Assembly (NCBI GenBank): GCA_963664065.1
Contig: OY760942.1
Span: 2,812,443 to 2,876,442, forward strand
Source of the DNA: JABDJL01 sp963664065
Lineage (GTDB): Bacteria; Pseudomonadota; Gammaproteobacteria; Xanthomonadales; SZUA-36
Direction: 5' to 3'
Length of the DNA: 64,000 nucleotides
Shown: in pieces, positions 17,772 to 28,726 of the stretch
Position numbering within the stretch: the first letter of the stretch is position 1
Layout of the letters: every line of letters starts with the position of its first letter
Translations under genes and position numbers: made by a program
The notes under the pieces: generated by a model
What the model saw: the letters and a program-made list of their open reading frames with translations, nothing else
Told to the model about the DNA's origin: nothing
Databases searched by the model: none

Positions 17772-20700
17772 ATGTCAGAGCGAAATTCGGACAATTTGGA
17801 AACGATTGAAAACGACACCGGTCCGGTGATATTTGTTCATGCGGGAGATTCCGGCGCACCCGCAAAAGAGTGGCTGGAAAAGTTGCTGGCGCTCGGCATG
17901 CCGGTATTCTCTCACGGTGATTACGACGGTTGCAGTAAAACTAAGAAAAATTATGCACAACTCGGACCATTACTGAGAGAATTGGCAAAGAAAGCACCCT
18001 CTAGCCCTGTCCTGATGATCAGTTCCGGCTTCGAAATTAATTCAAGGCTGCTGACAGAGATCGCATCAACGACAGCGTCCGAAAATCGAGCCGTAGCCCG
18101 CACCGTATTGTCCAATGCAATTCCGGATTTCAATCCTTTCGCTGGCCTGAAGGGGAACCAAAACCTGGCAGTTGAACATCTGGATGGCCTGTTCGGCCTG
18201 CTGGGTCCAGGCATGGAACACGAGCATTTCAATTGGCCCGGACATTTTGTGGCTCTTTCAAGTTCAGCGGTTTCCGCCTTGACCGGCCCCGAAGTAAACA
18301 GGGCTAGCGCCCTGGCCTGTTTGCAGGAAGCGGGTGGAAGCCTGAGCTTGTCCGACCTCCAGTTTGCCCACGCACCGGGAAAACCACTTTTCAACGCAAT
18401 ACGGCTCCAGCCCCATGAATCCCGCAGACCACCGTCCTGGGGTGGTCTGAGTGCACGGTTGCAGGATTGGCTCGACTCCGGTTGCCCGGAGATTGGCCGA
18501 ACCAGTGATCCTGAAAAGCCGGTGACCCTGCACGTGACCCATAGCTGGGGCGGAGGTGTCGCACTATGGACCAGCACGTTTGCCAGCTTCGACCAGGATT
18601 CCAATCACTTACAACTACGCTCAGAAGGCGCGCAAAGCGGGCATGGACCAGGTCAGCGGCTTTGCCTTTACGCGTCAAATCAACTGGACTGCCCGATCGG
18701 TTCCTGGTGGCTGCAGCCGCCCATACAATCAATACAGAGTGCAAACGCCCATTACCGGCAGGTACTGGATGAAATCTGCCGCCGTTACGGAGTGGGCCGC
18801 ATCATCATTTCATCGCTGGTGGGACATAGCCTGGACGTTTTGTACACCGGCCTGCCGACCGTCCAGGTTTTGCATGATCATTTCCCGGTCTGGCCCTTAC
18901 TTAGCGCAAACCCATGTTCATATGTGGATTCAGAAGGAAATCCGGATCTTGCGAAGGCACTGGAAGATCCGCGACTGAAAATAGAGTTTTCAGACCGCAG
19001 CACCGGATCATGGTTGTCTCTCAGGGAACAGTACCTGACCGGAATAAAACAAAATAAAATTAAAGTAGCCGCCCCCAGCCAGTCGGTGATTGATTTGCAA
19101 AGATCCCTGGACCCGGGCTGGGCTGAGTTGCAGATCGAACTGATCCCACACGGGTTTCCGCCAATGGTCGCAGAAACTCCGGTACCGGTTAAACCGCGCG
19201 CTGACGAGCGGCTGCGGCTGGTCATTCTCGGCCGAATCCAGACCGGCAAAGGACAAAAACTGGTTTTGGAAGCCCTGCCCGGGTTGCAGGCGATCGCCCA
19301 GGTCTACCTGATCGGTACCGGTAAAAACGGCGAGGCGTTTTTCGGGCTTCCCGGTGTAAACGTCATCCTTGACTATCAACGCGAAGACCTGCCGTCCTTA
19401 CTGACAGAAATTGGACCGGATGTGGCTGCACTTTTATCGCTGGTGCCCGAGACTTTCAGTTATGCGCTTTCGGAACTTCACTACCTTGGAATACCCGTCA
19501 TAGCGACGCACGTCGGAAGTTTCCCCGGACGCATCGAGGACGGCAAAAACGGCTGGCTGATTGAGCCGGCAGCACAGGCGTTGTCAGAATTAGTCAGCCG
19601 CTTACACAAAGATCGCAGCGGTTTGAAAAAAGTTCGTAAAACCCTTGTAAAACAGGATGTAATTGATCCTGTCGACATGATCAAGGCCTACAGTGTTCTG
19701 TGCAAACCCGTTTCAGTGCAAAGCACCCCCGCCAGCACCAAGGCCAGCCTGGCCCAAGTCCAGGCTTCGGCGTTTGCCTACCAGGATACGGGTGAGCGCG
19801 TTGCACGATACAAGGCCGAAGAAGAAGCACGGGAATTGGGAAAAGAGATTCGCAAGCGCACGGACTGGGTGCTGGATTCCCAACGTGAACTAAAAGAAGA
19901 ACAAAAACGCCGCAAGCACTGGGTGGCTTTACTTCAGGAAGAAATCAGGCACCACTTCAGCACCGTGACATCCCTCAGCCAGGAACTGGCATCCCGCAAG
20001 CACTGGGTGGCTTTACTTCAGGAAGAAATCAGGCACCACATCAGCACCGTGACATCCCTCAGCCAGGAACTGGCATCCCGCAAGCACTGGGTGGCTTTAC
20101 TTCAGGAAGAAATCAGGCACCACATCAGCACCGTGACATCCCTCAGCCAGGAACTGGCATCCCGCAAGCACTGGGTGGCTTTACTTCAGGAAGAAATCAG
20201 GCACCACATCAGCACCGTGACATCCCGCAGCCAGGAACTGGCAGATACGCGTAATTTACTCGAACAAAGGGACCAGCAGTTACAGCAGACCGTTGAAGAC
20301 CTGGAGCAGCTTCAACGGGTTCACGAGCAGGTATTGGCCAGCTCCTCATGGAGAATCACCCGGCCCTTCCGCGTGTTACGCAGAACCGGACAGAATTTTA
20401 TGCTCAACCACGCCTGGAACCCCCTGCGATGGCCCCTGTTGCTTTCCGCCCTGGTCAGAAATCTTTCCACTGTTGATCTGCATGGAACACTGATGCGTCT
20501 CCAGTTCGGAGGCTACCAGGAACCCCCCGATTCTTTCCCGGTTGATGCCGTGGAGTCCATCGGTGATCCGAATCCGCCGTCTTCTGTCCCGAATTCAGAT
20601 AGTCCTGTAATCAGTATTGTGATTCCCGCCTATAACAATTGGCTTTACACCGCGGCCTGTCTGCGCAGCATTGCTGAAACCCACAACACACAGCACATTG

Positions 20701-22523
20701 AAGTGATACTCGTGGATGATGAGTCCAGTGATGAAACGGAGCTCAAAGCTTCAAAAATCAAGGACTTGAAGTACCTTCGAAACACTGAAAACCTGGGCTT
20801 TATCGGAAGCTGCAACCACGGAGCTGAACAGGCCAGCGGGAAATACCTGGTGTTTCTCAATAACGACACCCAGGTCACGGCCGGGTGGCTGGATAATCTA
20901 CTCGATGTCTTCTTCCAATTTCCGGATACCGGCCTGGTTGGATCCCGTTTGGTGTATCCCGACGGCAGCTTGCAGGAATGCGGCGGTATCATATTCAGTG
21001 ACGGGTCCGGATGGAATTATGGCCGGGACGATAACCCCGAACGACCGGAATATATGCATATTCGCGAAGTGGATTATTGCTCTGGCGCGTGCATCATGAC
21101 CGAGTCAGCACTTTTTCGCGAACTCGGCGGATTTTGCGAAGATTACAAGCCGGCCTACTACGAAGATACGGACCTCGCATTTCGCACTCGAGCCAGTGGC
21201 CGCAAAGTAATGGTACAGCCGGCGAGTACTGTCATCCATCATGAAGGTATTACTTCCGGAACCGATACCGGTGGCGGTATCAAAAAATACCAACTGGTGA
21301 ACCAGGAAAAATTTGTCCGTAACTGGGAATCTGAACTGGCAAGCTACCCTGAACGAATCGACGACCCCACCAATCCGGCGGTTATCAGGACCGCCAGGGA
21401 TCACCGGCTGAGAGGCCGGGTCCTGATTATTGATGCAACAACACCTGAACCGGACCAGGACTCAGGTAGCCTGAGGCTCACGCATGTCATGCGCTGTTTC
21501 AGGGGCCTCGGATATGGTGTCACTTTTTTTGCTGATAATCACCAGCACGCAGGCCGTTACACCAGGGAATTACAGCAATGGGGAGTCGAAGTGGTGTATG
21601 AGCCGTGGTTGGAATCCAACCAGGCGTTTTTCCGGCAAAGGGGTTCTGAATTCGATTTCGTCATGGTCAGCAGACACTACATTGCGGCGAACTACCTCTC
21701 AATGGTGAAACGATTTTGTCCGAACGCAAAATTTATTTTCGACACGGTTGACCTGCATTATTTGCGAGAGCAACGCCTGGCTGAGCTTGAAGACAGTCTT
21801 GCGTTGCGGCAGGTGGCCGGTCAGACCAGGCGCTCAGAACTGGCCGTGATTGAACAAGCAGATGCCATTCTGGTTGTCAGTGAAACGGAAGTGGGTGTAC
21901 TGAAGGAAGACGCACCCGGTGCGATGGTTCACGTACTTTCCAACATTCACGAGGTGCCGGGTCGCAGGCCTGGTTTCGAAGAACGCAGCGACCTGTTCTT
22001 TGTAGGTGGCTATCAGCACCCACCCAATGTGGATGCTGCCAGGTGGTTCGTCAACAGCATCTGGCCACTGATCCATGCCCGGCTGCCGGAAGCCCGTTTT
22101 CACCTGATCGGCAGCAAGGCTCCGGAGAGTGTCAGCGAGTTAAAAGGCGACGGTGTCATTTTTCACGGCTTTATTGAGGATCTTGAACATTACCTCGACC
22201 ATTGCCGCCTGGCTGTTGCGCCCCTTCGATACGGTGCGGGCGTCAAGGGCAAGGTTAACTTGAGCATGAGTCATGGCCAGCCCGTGGTCGCTACACCAAT
22301 GGCAGTAGAAGGAATTCATGCCGAACACGGCCGCGAAGTACTTGTCGCGGAATCAGAGCAGGACTTCGCCAACGAAGTCATTCGCCTCTACCGCGATGAG
22401 ACACTCTGGAATAAAATCTCAGACGCCGCCATACAGAACGTTGAATCACATTTCTCAGTGAAAGCAGCCAGGGCCAGCCTTGAAAGCCTGGTAGAAAAGT
22501 TAAATTCACGCAATCAAGCTTAA
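17772..22523 (+). CDS. Giant multidomain glycosyltransferase with internal coiled coil
   Basis: About 1583 residues from ATG 17772; the frame is open to 17694, but no start has a clear ribosome site. Three catalytic modules can be seen. A GT4-like module occupies residues about 280-620 (LVILGRIQTGKGQKLVLEAL, LVPETFSYALSELHYLGIPV). A GT2 module at about 945-1160 has ISIVIPAYNNWLYTAACLRS, VDDESSDET and LVFLNNDTQV. A third GT4-like unit at about 1215-1575 has DSGSLRLTHVMRC and VAPLRYGAGVKGKVNLSM. A long coiled coil at about 670-855 contains four copies of a 28-residue repeat. The enzyme is probably cytoplasmic and builds a surface glycan; it is divergent from mrcB. Confidence 0.88.
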   Translation: MSERNSDNLETIENDTGPVIFVHAGDSGAPAKEWLEKLLALGMPVFSHGDYDGCSKTKKNYAQLGPLLRELAKKAPSSPVLMISSGFEINSRLLTEIASTTASENRAVARTVLSNAIPDFNPFAGLKGNQNLAVEHLDGLFGLLGPGMEHEHFNWPGHFVALSSSAVSALTGPEVNRASALACLQEAGGSLSLSDLQFAHAPGKPLFNAIRLQPHESRRPPSWGGLSARLQDWLDSGCPEIGRTSDPEKPVTLHVTHSWGGGVALWTSTFASFDQDSNHLQLRSEGAQSGHGPGQRLCLYASNQLDCPIGSWWLQPPIQSIQSANAHYRQVLDEICRRYGVGRIIISSLVGHSLDVLYTGLPTVQVLHDHFPVWPLLSANPCSYVDSEGNPDLAKALEDPRLKIEFSDRSTGSWLSLREQYLTGIKQNKIKVAAPSQSVIDLQRSLDPGWAELQIELIPHGFPPMVAETPVPVKPRADERLRLVILGRIQTGKGQKLVLEALPGLQAIAQVYLIGTGKNGEAFFGLPGVNVILDYQREDLPSLLTEIGPDVAALLSLVPETFSYALSELHYLGIPVIATHVGSFPGRIEDGKNGWLIEPAAQALSELVSRLHKDRSGLKKVRKTLVKQDVIDPVDMIKAYSVLCKPVSVQSTPASTKASLAQVQASAFAYQDTGERVARYKAEEEARELGKEIRKRTDWVLDSQRELKEEQKRRKHWVALLQEEIRHHFSTVTSLSQELASRKHWVALLQEEIRHHISTVTSLSQELASRKHWVALLQEEIRHHISTVTSLSQELASRKHWVALLQEEIRHHISTVTSRSQELADTRNLLEQRDQQLQQTVEDLEQLQRVHEQVLASSSWRITRPFRVLRRTGQNFMLNHAWNPLRWPLLLSALVRNLSTVDLHGTLMRLQFGGYQEPPDSFPVDAVESIGDPNPPSSVPNSDSPVISIVIPAYNNWLYTAACLRSIAETHNTQHIEVILVDDESSDETELKASKIKDLKYLRNTENLGFIGSCNHGAEQASGKYLVFLNNDTQVTAGWLDNLLDVFFQFPDTGLVGSRLVYPDGSLQECGGIIFSDGSGWNYGRDDNPERPEYMHIREVDYCSGACIMTESALFRELGGFCEDYKPAYYEDTDLAFRTRASGRKVMVQPASTVIHHEGITSGTDTGGGIKKYQLVNQEKFVRNWESELASYPERIDDPTNPAVIRTARDHRLRGRVLIIDATTPEPDQDSGSLRLTHVMRCFRGLGYGVTFFADNHQHAGRYTRELQQWGVEVVYEPWLESNQAFFRQRGSEFDFVMVSRHYIAANYLSMVKRFCPNAKFIFDTVDLHYLREQRLAELEDSLALRQVAGQTRRSELAVIEQADAILVVSETEVGVLKEDAPGAMVHVLSNIHEVPGRRPGFEERSDLFFVGGYQHPPNVDAARWFVNSIWPLIHARLPEARFHLIGSKAPESVSELKGDGVIFHGFIEDLEHYLDHCRLAVAPLRYGAGVKGKVNLSMSHGQPVVATPMAVEGIHAEHGREVLVAESEQDFANEVIRLYRDETLWNKISDAAIQNVESHFSVKAARASLESLVEKLNSRNQA
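19911..20246 (+). repeat. Four 84-bp tandem repeats encoding a coiled coil
   Basis: Copies begin at 19911, 19995, 20079 and 20163 and are nearly identical (for example CACTTC versus CACATC in the first copy, CTCAGC versus CGCAGC in the last). Each encodes 28 residues, exactly four heptads, beginning RKHWVALLQEEIRHH. The near identity at DNA level shows recent amplification, and the length keeps both frame and heptad register, so unit number can change without disrupting the enzyme. Confidence 0.93.
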
Positions 22524-22524
22524 C

Positions 22525-24714
22525 TCAGGACTGAGATTTCAGCCTGCGCGATTCGAGTACATTACGAATACCTCCAAGGCGGTTGAGCAATTCGCTGAGG
22601 TGCTCATAGTTTTTCACCTTAACCTTCAAACGAATTTCAACTTCATTCGTTGATTCGTCCAACTTGCTGGAAATATCAGTCACGCTGACCTCTGAGGTTG
22701 ACAGCGTTGCAGAGATATCCCTGATCAGTTCCCGCCGGTCATAAGCCCTGATAAGAACCTCGACCAGGTAATTGGCAACCGGAGCCTGTCCCCAACTGAC
22801 CTGGAGCAAGCGAGGATTCTCCTCGTTTTGCCAGCGCAAGGCGTTTTTACAGTCTTCGCGGTGGATGCTTACACCGCGCAAGCGGGTAATGTAGCCAATC
22901 ACCGGGTCACCCGGCACGGGCTGGCAACATTGCGCAATGCTGGACAAGAGCTTGCCAACACCTTCGATTGAAATATCATCGCCTTTAATGTCACTTTGTT
23001 TACGCTGCCGCTTCGAAGTTCGGGTAATCAGGTCCTTGGCACTGGGCACAGCCTTTTCTGAATGCAAGCGTTCAACGGCATGAACCACCTGGCTGACGGT
23101 GAGGTCACCGTTACCCACCGCAACAAACAGGTCTTCTTTGCTGCCAAGGCTGAACCGGTCGGCAACCCCTGCAAGATCGCCTGGGTTCAGGTCCATTCTC
23201 TTCAGTTCAGCCTCCACCAGTTCACGCCCCTGGCGAAGATTGTCGTCGTGGCTTTCACGCTTGAACCATTGCCTGACCTTTGATCTGCTCCTGGCACCCC
23301 GGACGAATCCCAGGCGCGGATTTAGCCAGTCGCGGCTGGGCCTGGGATGTTTGCCGGTAAGGATTTCTACCCGCTCACCGGTTTGCACCTGGTAAGTCAG
23401 GGGTACTATCCGCCCGTTGACCTTGGCTCCCTGGCAACGATGTCCGACCTCGGTATGGACGTGGTAGGCAAAATCCAGAACCGTCGAACCCGCCGCAAGG
23501 TCAATCACCTGTCCGCGGGGTGTGAGCACATAAACCCGGTCTTCGGAGGTTGCCGCCTGAAAACTCTCCAGCAGGCTTTCGTCATCCAGCACTTCATCGC
23601 CGGCATCAATTAATTGACGCATGACGGCGATCTTGTGGTCGAACGCAGGGTCGTTTGACCCGCCCTCCTTGTAACGCCAATGTGCTGCTACCCCCAGTTC
23701 CGCGTGCTCATGCATTTCCTCGGTACGAATCTGCACTTCCACGGCTTTCCCTTCCGGACCCACAACTGCCGTATGCAGGGATTGGTAGTGATTTCCCTTC
23801 GGCGTGGTGATGTAGTCGTCAAATTCCCCTGGTATGGGTTGCCATAGCGTGTGCACCAATCCAAGAACGCTGTAGCAGGTTGGTACATCATCAACCAGTA
23901 CCCGAACTGCTCTTACATCGAATAACTCGTGGAAATCCAACCCTTTGCGCTGCATTTTTTTCCAGATGCTATAGATGTGCTTGGGCCGGCCCAGCACTTG
24001 TCCATTGATGCCGGATTCTTCCAAGGCTACTTCCATCTTGTTTATGAAGGTGCCGATAAATTGTTCCCGGTCCGTGCGCCGCTCTGCAACCAGCCGGGCC
24101 ACGCGCTGGTAGGCTTCGGGCTCCTGGAAGCGAAAAGCCAGGTCTTCCAACTCCCATTTGAGTTGCCAGACACCGAGCCGGTTGGCCAGCGGCGCGTGAA
24201 TCAATAAGGCTTCCCGTGCCAGGATTCGGGCATGTTCTTCATTGGTCTTTGCGCGCCGTAACTGAACCAGTTGCCAGGCCAGCTCAATCAGTACCACGCG
24301 CACATCATTAACCAGTGCCAATAACAACCTGCGCAATCCTTCTGCACTGCGCTCAGCACCCACGGGAATATTTTCCAGTTCCACTTGTTTCAGCCGAAGT
24401 AGTTCTGAGAGTTGCGACCAGACCGCAGGAGGTAAATCATTTTTCCAGGATGGCAGGTCTTCACCGTGTTGCGAGGCAACATATAACAAGGCACAGCAAA
24501 CGGTTCTCAGATCGGGTGACAGTGATTCCAGTATGCCGAGTAACTCGAATAGTTGTTGCTGTCCCTCAATGTTATTGAGCGAGCTGCCCAACAAGCGTTC
24601 AAAAATTGACGGACATATCTCGGCAGATTCACCGACTGACGCTTTGTATCGCGTCATCCAGTCTTGTAGATCCTGCCTGCTATATCCTTGTTTTTTAGAT
24701 GTTTTCGTGTTCAT
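22525..24714 (-). CDS. relA: RelA, (p)ppGpp synthetase
   Basis: About 729 residues from ATG 24714 (a TTG five codons upstream is an alternative). The N-terminal hydrolase region lacks the HDxxED metal site, pointing to RelA rather than SpoT. The synthetase domain has LANRLGVWQLKWELEDLAF, and EFDDYITTPKGNHYQSLHT with the EXDD motif of monofunctional RelA. TGS (DRVYVLTPRGQVIDL), zinc-finger-like (CCQPVPGDPVIGYIT) and ACT domains follow. It makes (p)ppGpp on stalled ribosomes. It is convergent with the glycosyltransferase gene with one base between stops. Confidence 0.93.
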   Translation of the reverse strand: MNTKTSKKQGYSRQDLQDWMTRYKASVGESAEICPSIFERLLGSSLNNIEGQQQLFELLGILESLSPDLRTVCCALLYVASQHGEDLPSWKNDLPPAVWSQLSELLRLKQVELENIPVGAERSAEGLRRLLLALVNDVRVVLIELAWQLVQLRRAKTNEEHARILAREALLIHAPLANRLGVWQLKWELEDLAFRFQEPEAYQRVARLVAERRTDREQFIGTFINKMEVALEESGINGQVLGRPKHIYSIWKKMQRKGLDFHELFDVRAVRVLVDDVPTCYSVLGLVHTLWQPIPGEFDDYITTPKGNHYQSLHTAVVGPEGKAVEVQIRTEEMHEHAELGVAAHWRYKEGGSNDPAFDHKIAVMRQLIDAGDEVLDDESLLESFQAATSEDRVYVLTPRGQVIDLAAGSTVLDFAYHVHTEVGHRCQGAKVNGRIVPLTYQVQTGERVEILTGKHPRPSRDWLNPRLGFVRGARSRSKVRQWFKRESHDDNLRQGRELVEAELKRMDLNPGDLAGVADRFSLGSKEDLFVAVGNGDLTVSQVVHAVERLHSEKAVPSAKDLITRTSKRQRKQSDIKGDDISIEGVGKLLSSIAQCCQPVPGDPVIGYITRLRGVSIHREDCKNALRWQNEENPRLLQVSWGQAPVANYLVEVLIRAYDRRELIRDISATLSTSEVSVTDISSKLDESTNEVEIRLKVKVKNYEHLSELLNRLGGIRNVLESRRLKSQS

Positions 24715-24786
24715 GTCTATAGATGACAAAAGCCCGGCTAATGCCAGACCCTCTCAATTCAAGCCTAGCCCCTGAATTTATCAATT

Positions 24787-27700
24787 TCAACCACCGTCGC
24801 TCACCTTGCGCCAGGCATCTTCCAGCCTTTTATCAGACGTTTTTTGCGCGGTCCCGAGTTTCTGGGCAAACAGGGAAACCCGGTATTCCTCAAGCAGCCA
24901 GCGATAAGCGTCGAGATTTTCATCGTACTCGGCTCCGCTGGCAATGTGGTCCAGGTAGCGCTGCCAGAAATCACCAAGCAGAGACATCAACCTGGCATCA
25001 CGGGCGGGGTCCTGCTCCATCCTTTCCAGGCGCAATCGCATGGCCTCCAGGTACCTGGGATAGTGCTGGAGGCGTCCGGGTTCCAGCTCCAGAAGAAACC
25101 CCTCATAGACAAGATCTTCCAATTGACCGCTCAGGTCTTCATGTGTTTCCGCGTGTGTTTGGCAGAAATCTGCTTGCAGGATATTCATCACCTGCCCAAT
25201 CTTATTCAGAAGATCTTCAAGCTGTCCGGCCCGTACCTGGAAATCGCGGCCAATCTGCGAGCGGCTGGATTCCAACAGGTTCCTGAAAGACTGTTCATCC
25301 CGGACCACGGAAGCCGACGGGTCAGCTAGCTCGAACAAGCTGGCCCAGGCGAGGTCCTTGACCAGTCCGGCCGGACTGCCAAAAACACTCCAGACCATCA
25401 AGGCTTGCTGCTTGATGCCGTGATGTTTTTGCAGGAACTGCAGTTTGTCCTTCATCGCGATGCCCAGCAGCCTGCGTACCCCCCCCCCAAGGTGTGCAAG
25501 GCCTGCGTCTTGCGCAGTGTCAAAAAGCCGCAAACCGATCGAATCCTGCTGATCAACCAAGGCTGGCCAGGCAGTATTCCCGGTACTGGTCCGCACCGAC
25601 ACCAGCATATCACCGAAAACCCATGTGACTTCACCATCCCGGTTCCAGTCCTCACCTTCGCGATCCATGAAACGGCGTTGTGCTTTTTGGCCGTGATTCG
25701 CCTGCAGATCTTCAGGATCACGGCTGACTGCCATCACGGTGCCCTCTTCACTCACGAGCACTATGCGCAATTTTAAATATTCCGGAATCGAAGCCGCAGC
25801 CAGCATTTCCGCAGAAATGTCCATTCCCGTCAATTCCCGGAGACTGCCGGCCAATGAACCGAAAAAGGGTCCTGCCCGGTCTGATAGCCGGCCTATTGCT
25901 GCATCGGCGAATTGGGGCGCGGGAGTAAGTACCCTGCGTACAGGTTTGGGCAGGTTACGGATAATCTCGATGACCTTTCCCCTGAGCAGGCCAGGCACCA
26001 GCCATTGCATTTGTCCCGCGTCCAGTGTGTTGAGCAATTCCAGGGGAACCGTCTTGCTCACACCATCGTCCGGATCGCCCGGTGCGAAGTGATAACTCAG
26101 GTGAAAAGACAGGCTGCCCGGCGTCATTGCGCATCAACACAACATGGCTGAACAACAACTGGCTTCGGTCATCTGGAGACGTGCTTTCAAGCCAATTTTC
26201 CAGGCTTTTGGCACTGTTCACATGATCAGGAATCCGTGCGTCGAAAAAGGCGAACAACGAAGCTTCATCAACCAGCACATCCCGGTTACGCCGTTTCTGC
26301 TCCAGTAAATCGATTTCTTCGCGCAATATTCTGTTATGTTCCTGAAAACCTCTCCGGGTATCCAGCTCACCACGTACCAGCGCATCCAGTATGAACACCC
26401 GTCTCGCTTCCTGCGCATCCACCGGGGCGTAGGCAACACGCCGTTTCTCAACCAGCACCAGGCCGAACAATGTGACTTGCTGCCAGGCCATCACGCGGCC
26501 GCGGCGCCGGGACCAGTGTGGATTAAGGTAACTGAATTTGAGTAAATGTGCCGCTTGCTGTTCAAGCCACTCCGGCTTGATTACTGCGTTAATTCTGCCA
26601 TAAGGCTTTGTTGTTTCTACGATTTCAGCGGACATCAACCATTTGGGAGAGCGATTGAAAAGCCCGGATCCGGGAAATATATGGAAATGCCGGTTGCGTG
26701 CACCGGTGTAGTACGGTTGTTCCGGGTGCTTTTGACCCACGTGGCTGAGCATCCCGCTCAACAGGGCTTTGTGAACCTGTTCAAAACTGCCACGGCGGCC
26801 GTGAAGACCCATGCGTTCTTCGCGCGCCTGGTCCCGCAACTGCTGATATAAATCGAACCACTCCAACACCCTTTGCCAGTTAAGAAATTCTTTTCGGCAT
26901 AACTTGCGAAACCGGTTGCCACTATGGTCTTTACGTTGCTTTCTGAGATATCCCCAAAGCTTTAACAAGGCAGAGAAGTCAGATTTTTCATCAACAAATC
27001 GATCGTGGGCTTCGTCTGCGGCCGCCTGGGCGTCCAGCGGCCGCTCACGTGGGTCCCGGATACTCATTCCCGCTGCCAATACCAGCACATCTTCCAGGCA
27101 TCCCTGCTTGTCTCCCTCCAAAACCATGCGCGCCAGGCGGACATCCAGTGGCCAACGTGCCTGTCTGTACCCGGCATCAGTCGGTTCGCGGCCTTCATCC
27201 ACGGCGCCCAGTTCGTACAACAGGTGATATGCGTCGTTGATCATGCGCGGCGCTGGTGGATCAATAAAAGGAAACTCCTCCACCGCACCCAGGCTCATGG
27301 TAAGCATTCGCAGAATGACGGAAGCCAGTGATGTTCGCAGGATTTCCGGCTCGGTGAATTCCGGGCGGAGATCAAAATCCTCCTGGCTGTACAGGCGTAC
27401 ACAACTGCCCGGTGCCAGGCGGCCGCAGCGACCCAGACGCTGGTTGGCACTGGCCTGCGAGACCGGCTGCGATGCGAATAGCGGCTGATACGGGCGAATC
27501 CGGTATCAATGACAAAGCGGATTCGCGGCACCATCAGGCTGGTTTCTGCAACGTTGGTACTGAGAATAATCCGGCGTTGCGGTCCGGGATGAAATACCCG
27601 TCGCTGTTCAGCCGTTGAAAGGCGGGCATAGAGCGGCAATACCTCTGTATTTCGCAGGTTTTTGCGCCCCAGGTAATCGCCAGCCTCGTGGATTTCCCTT

Positions 27701-28608
27701 TCTCCGCTGAGAAAAACCAGGATATCCCCGCGCGCGTTCTGCCGGCTTAACCGGCCCACCGCGTCTGCAATACCGCGGTACATGTCACGACCCTTTCGTT
27801 CGCCATTGGCATCCTGGTCAACATAAGGCTGATAAATCACTTCAACCGGGTAGCCGCGCCCGGAAACTTCGATGATCGGCGCCTCGTCAAAGTGATGTGA
27901 AAATTTTTCCGTGTCTATGGTTGCCGATGTGATGATTACCCGCAGATCCGGGCGTTTGGGCAATAACTGCTTCAGGTAACCCAGCAGAAAATCAATGTTC
28001 AGGCTGCGCTCATGTGCTTCATCGATGATTATGGTGTCGTAAGCATCCAGGTTGCGGTCATTGATGGTTTCCGCCAAGAGTATGCCGTCGGTCATGAACT
28101 TTACCAGGCTGGTATCGCGAATTTTTTCGCGAAATCGAACCTGGAATCCCACCGTCTGGCCCAGTTCGCTGCCCAATTCCTCGGCCACGCGTTCAGCCAT
28201 GGCCCTGGCTGCGATACGCCTGGGCTGTGTGCAGGCAATCAGGCCTCGCGTGCCTCTGCCGGCTTGCAGGCAAAACTTGGGTAACTGGGTGGTCTTCCCC
28301 GATCCGGTTTCACCAGCAACAATGATCACCTGGTTGGTGCACAGGGTATCGATGATATCCGCGCGGTGTTTGATGATCGGCAATGCATCGTCGTATCGGG
28401 GTTTGGGTAATGATTCCCTGCGCAGCCGGTAGGTTTTGCCAGAAGTCTCCATTCGCCCGGCCACTAGCTGTACAAGGTCTTCAACCTTTTTGTTTTTCCG
28501 CAGCCTTTTACGGACGGAACCCAGAATATTAGCGCACCACGCCGCATCAGCCTGCATAACAAACGGCAACTGGCTCTCAAGCTGATCGATAAGGGCTCGG
28601 GTATCCAT
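24787..28608 (-). pseudogene. hrpA: ATP-dependent RNA helicase HrpA, broken by two frame-changing deletions
   Basis: Three consecutive frames together reconstruct a full DEAH-box HrpA of about 1270 residues. Frame 1 (28608 to about 27480) has VAGETGSGKTTQLPKF, DEAHERSLNIDF and SATID. Frame 2 (about 27480 to 26115) continues at PVSQASANQRLGRCG and goes through LTMSLGAVEEFPFIDPP. Frame 3 (about 26115 to 24787) resumes at PGSLSFHLSYHFAPGD and ends in the HrpA-specific C-terminal region. At both junctions residues expected in HrpA are absent (about eight at the first, roughly a dozen at the second), so these are deletions rather than single-base errors. As written the gene cannot make full-length protein. 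Confidence 0.85.
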
Positions 28609-28664
28609 GGCGGCGCATTATATATTGCCGCAAGTGCAAGGCGTGTCATTTCAGGATAAAGGCC

Positions 28665-28694
28665 TGCGACTTTCTTATGCTGTGGCCCTATAAT
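28665..28694 (+). promoter_or_regulatory. Promoter-like element before the threonine aldolase gene
   Basis: TATAAT at 28689-28694 matches the -10 consensus, with TGCGAC at 28665-28670 as a weak -35 at 18-base spacing. It stands 32 bases before the ATG at 28727 in the hrpA-divergent gap. Confidence 0.5.
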
Positions 28695-28726
28695 CTGGCC
28701 TTCGAATTTTAATTGGGCTAACCCAG

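Noticed and set aside
19911..20246. CRISPR array
   Set aside because: The 84-bp units are contiguous, without unique spacers, in frame within a coding gene, and no cas genes are present. The same holds for the 201-bp and 615-bp repeats.
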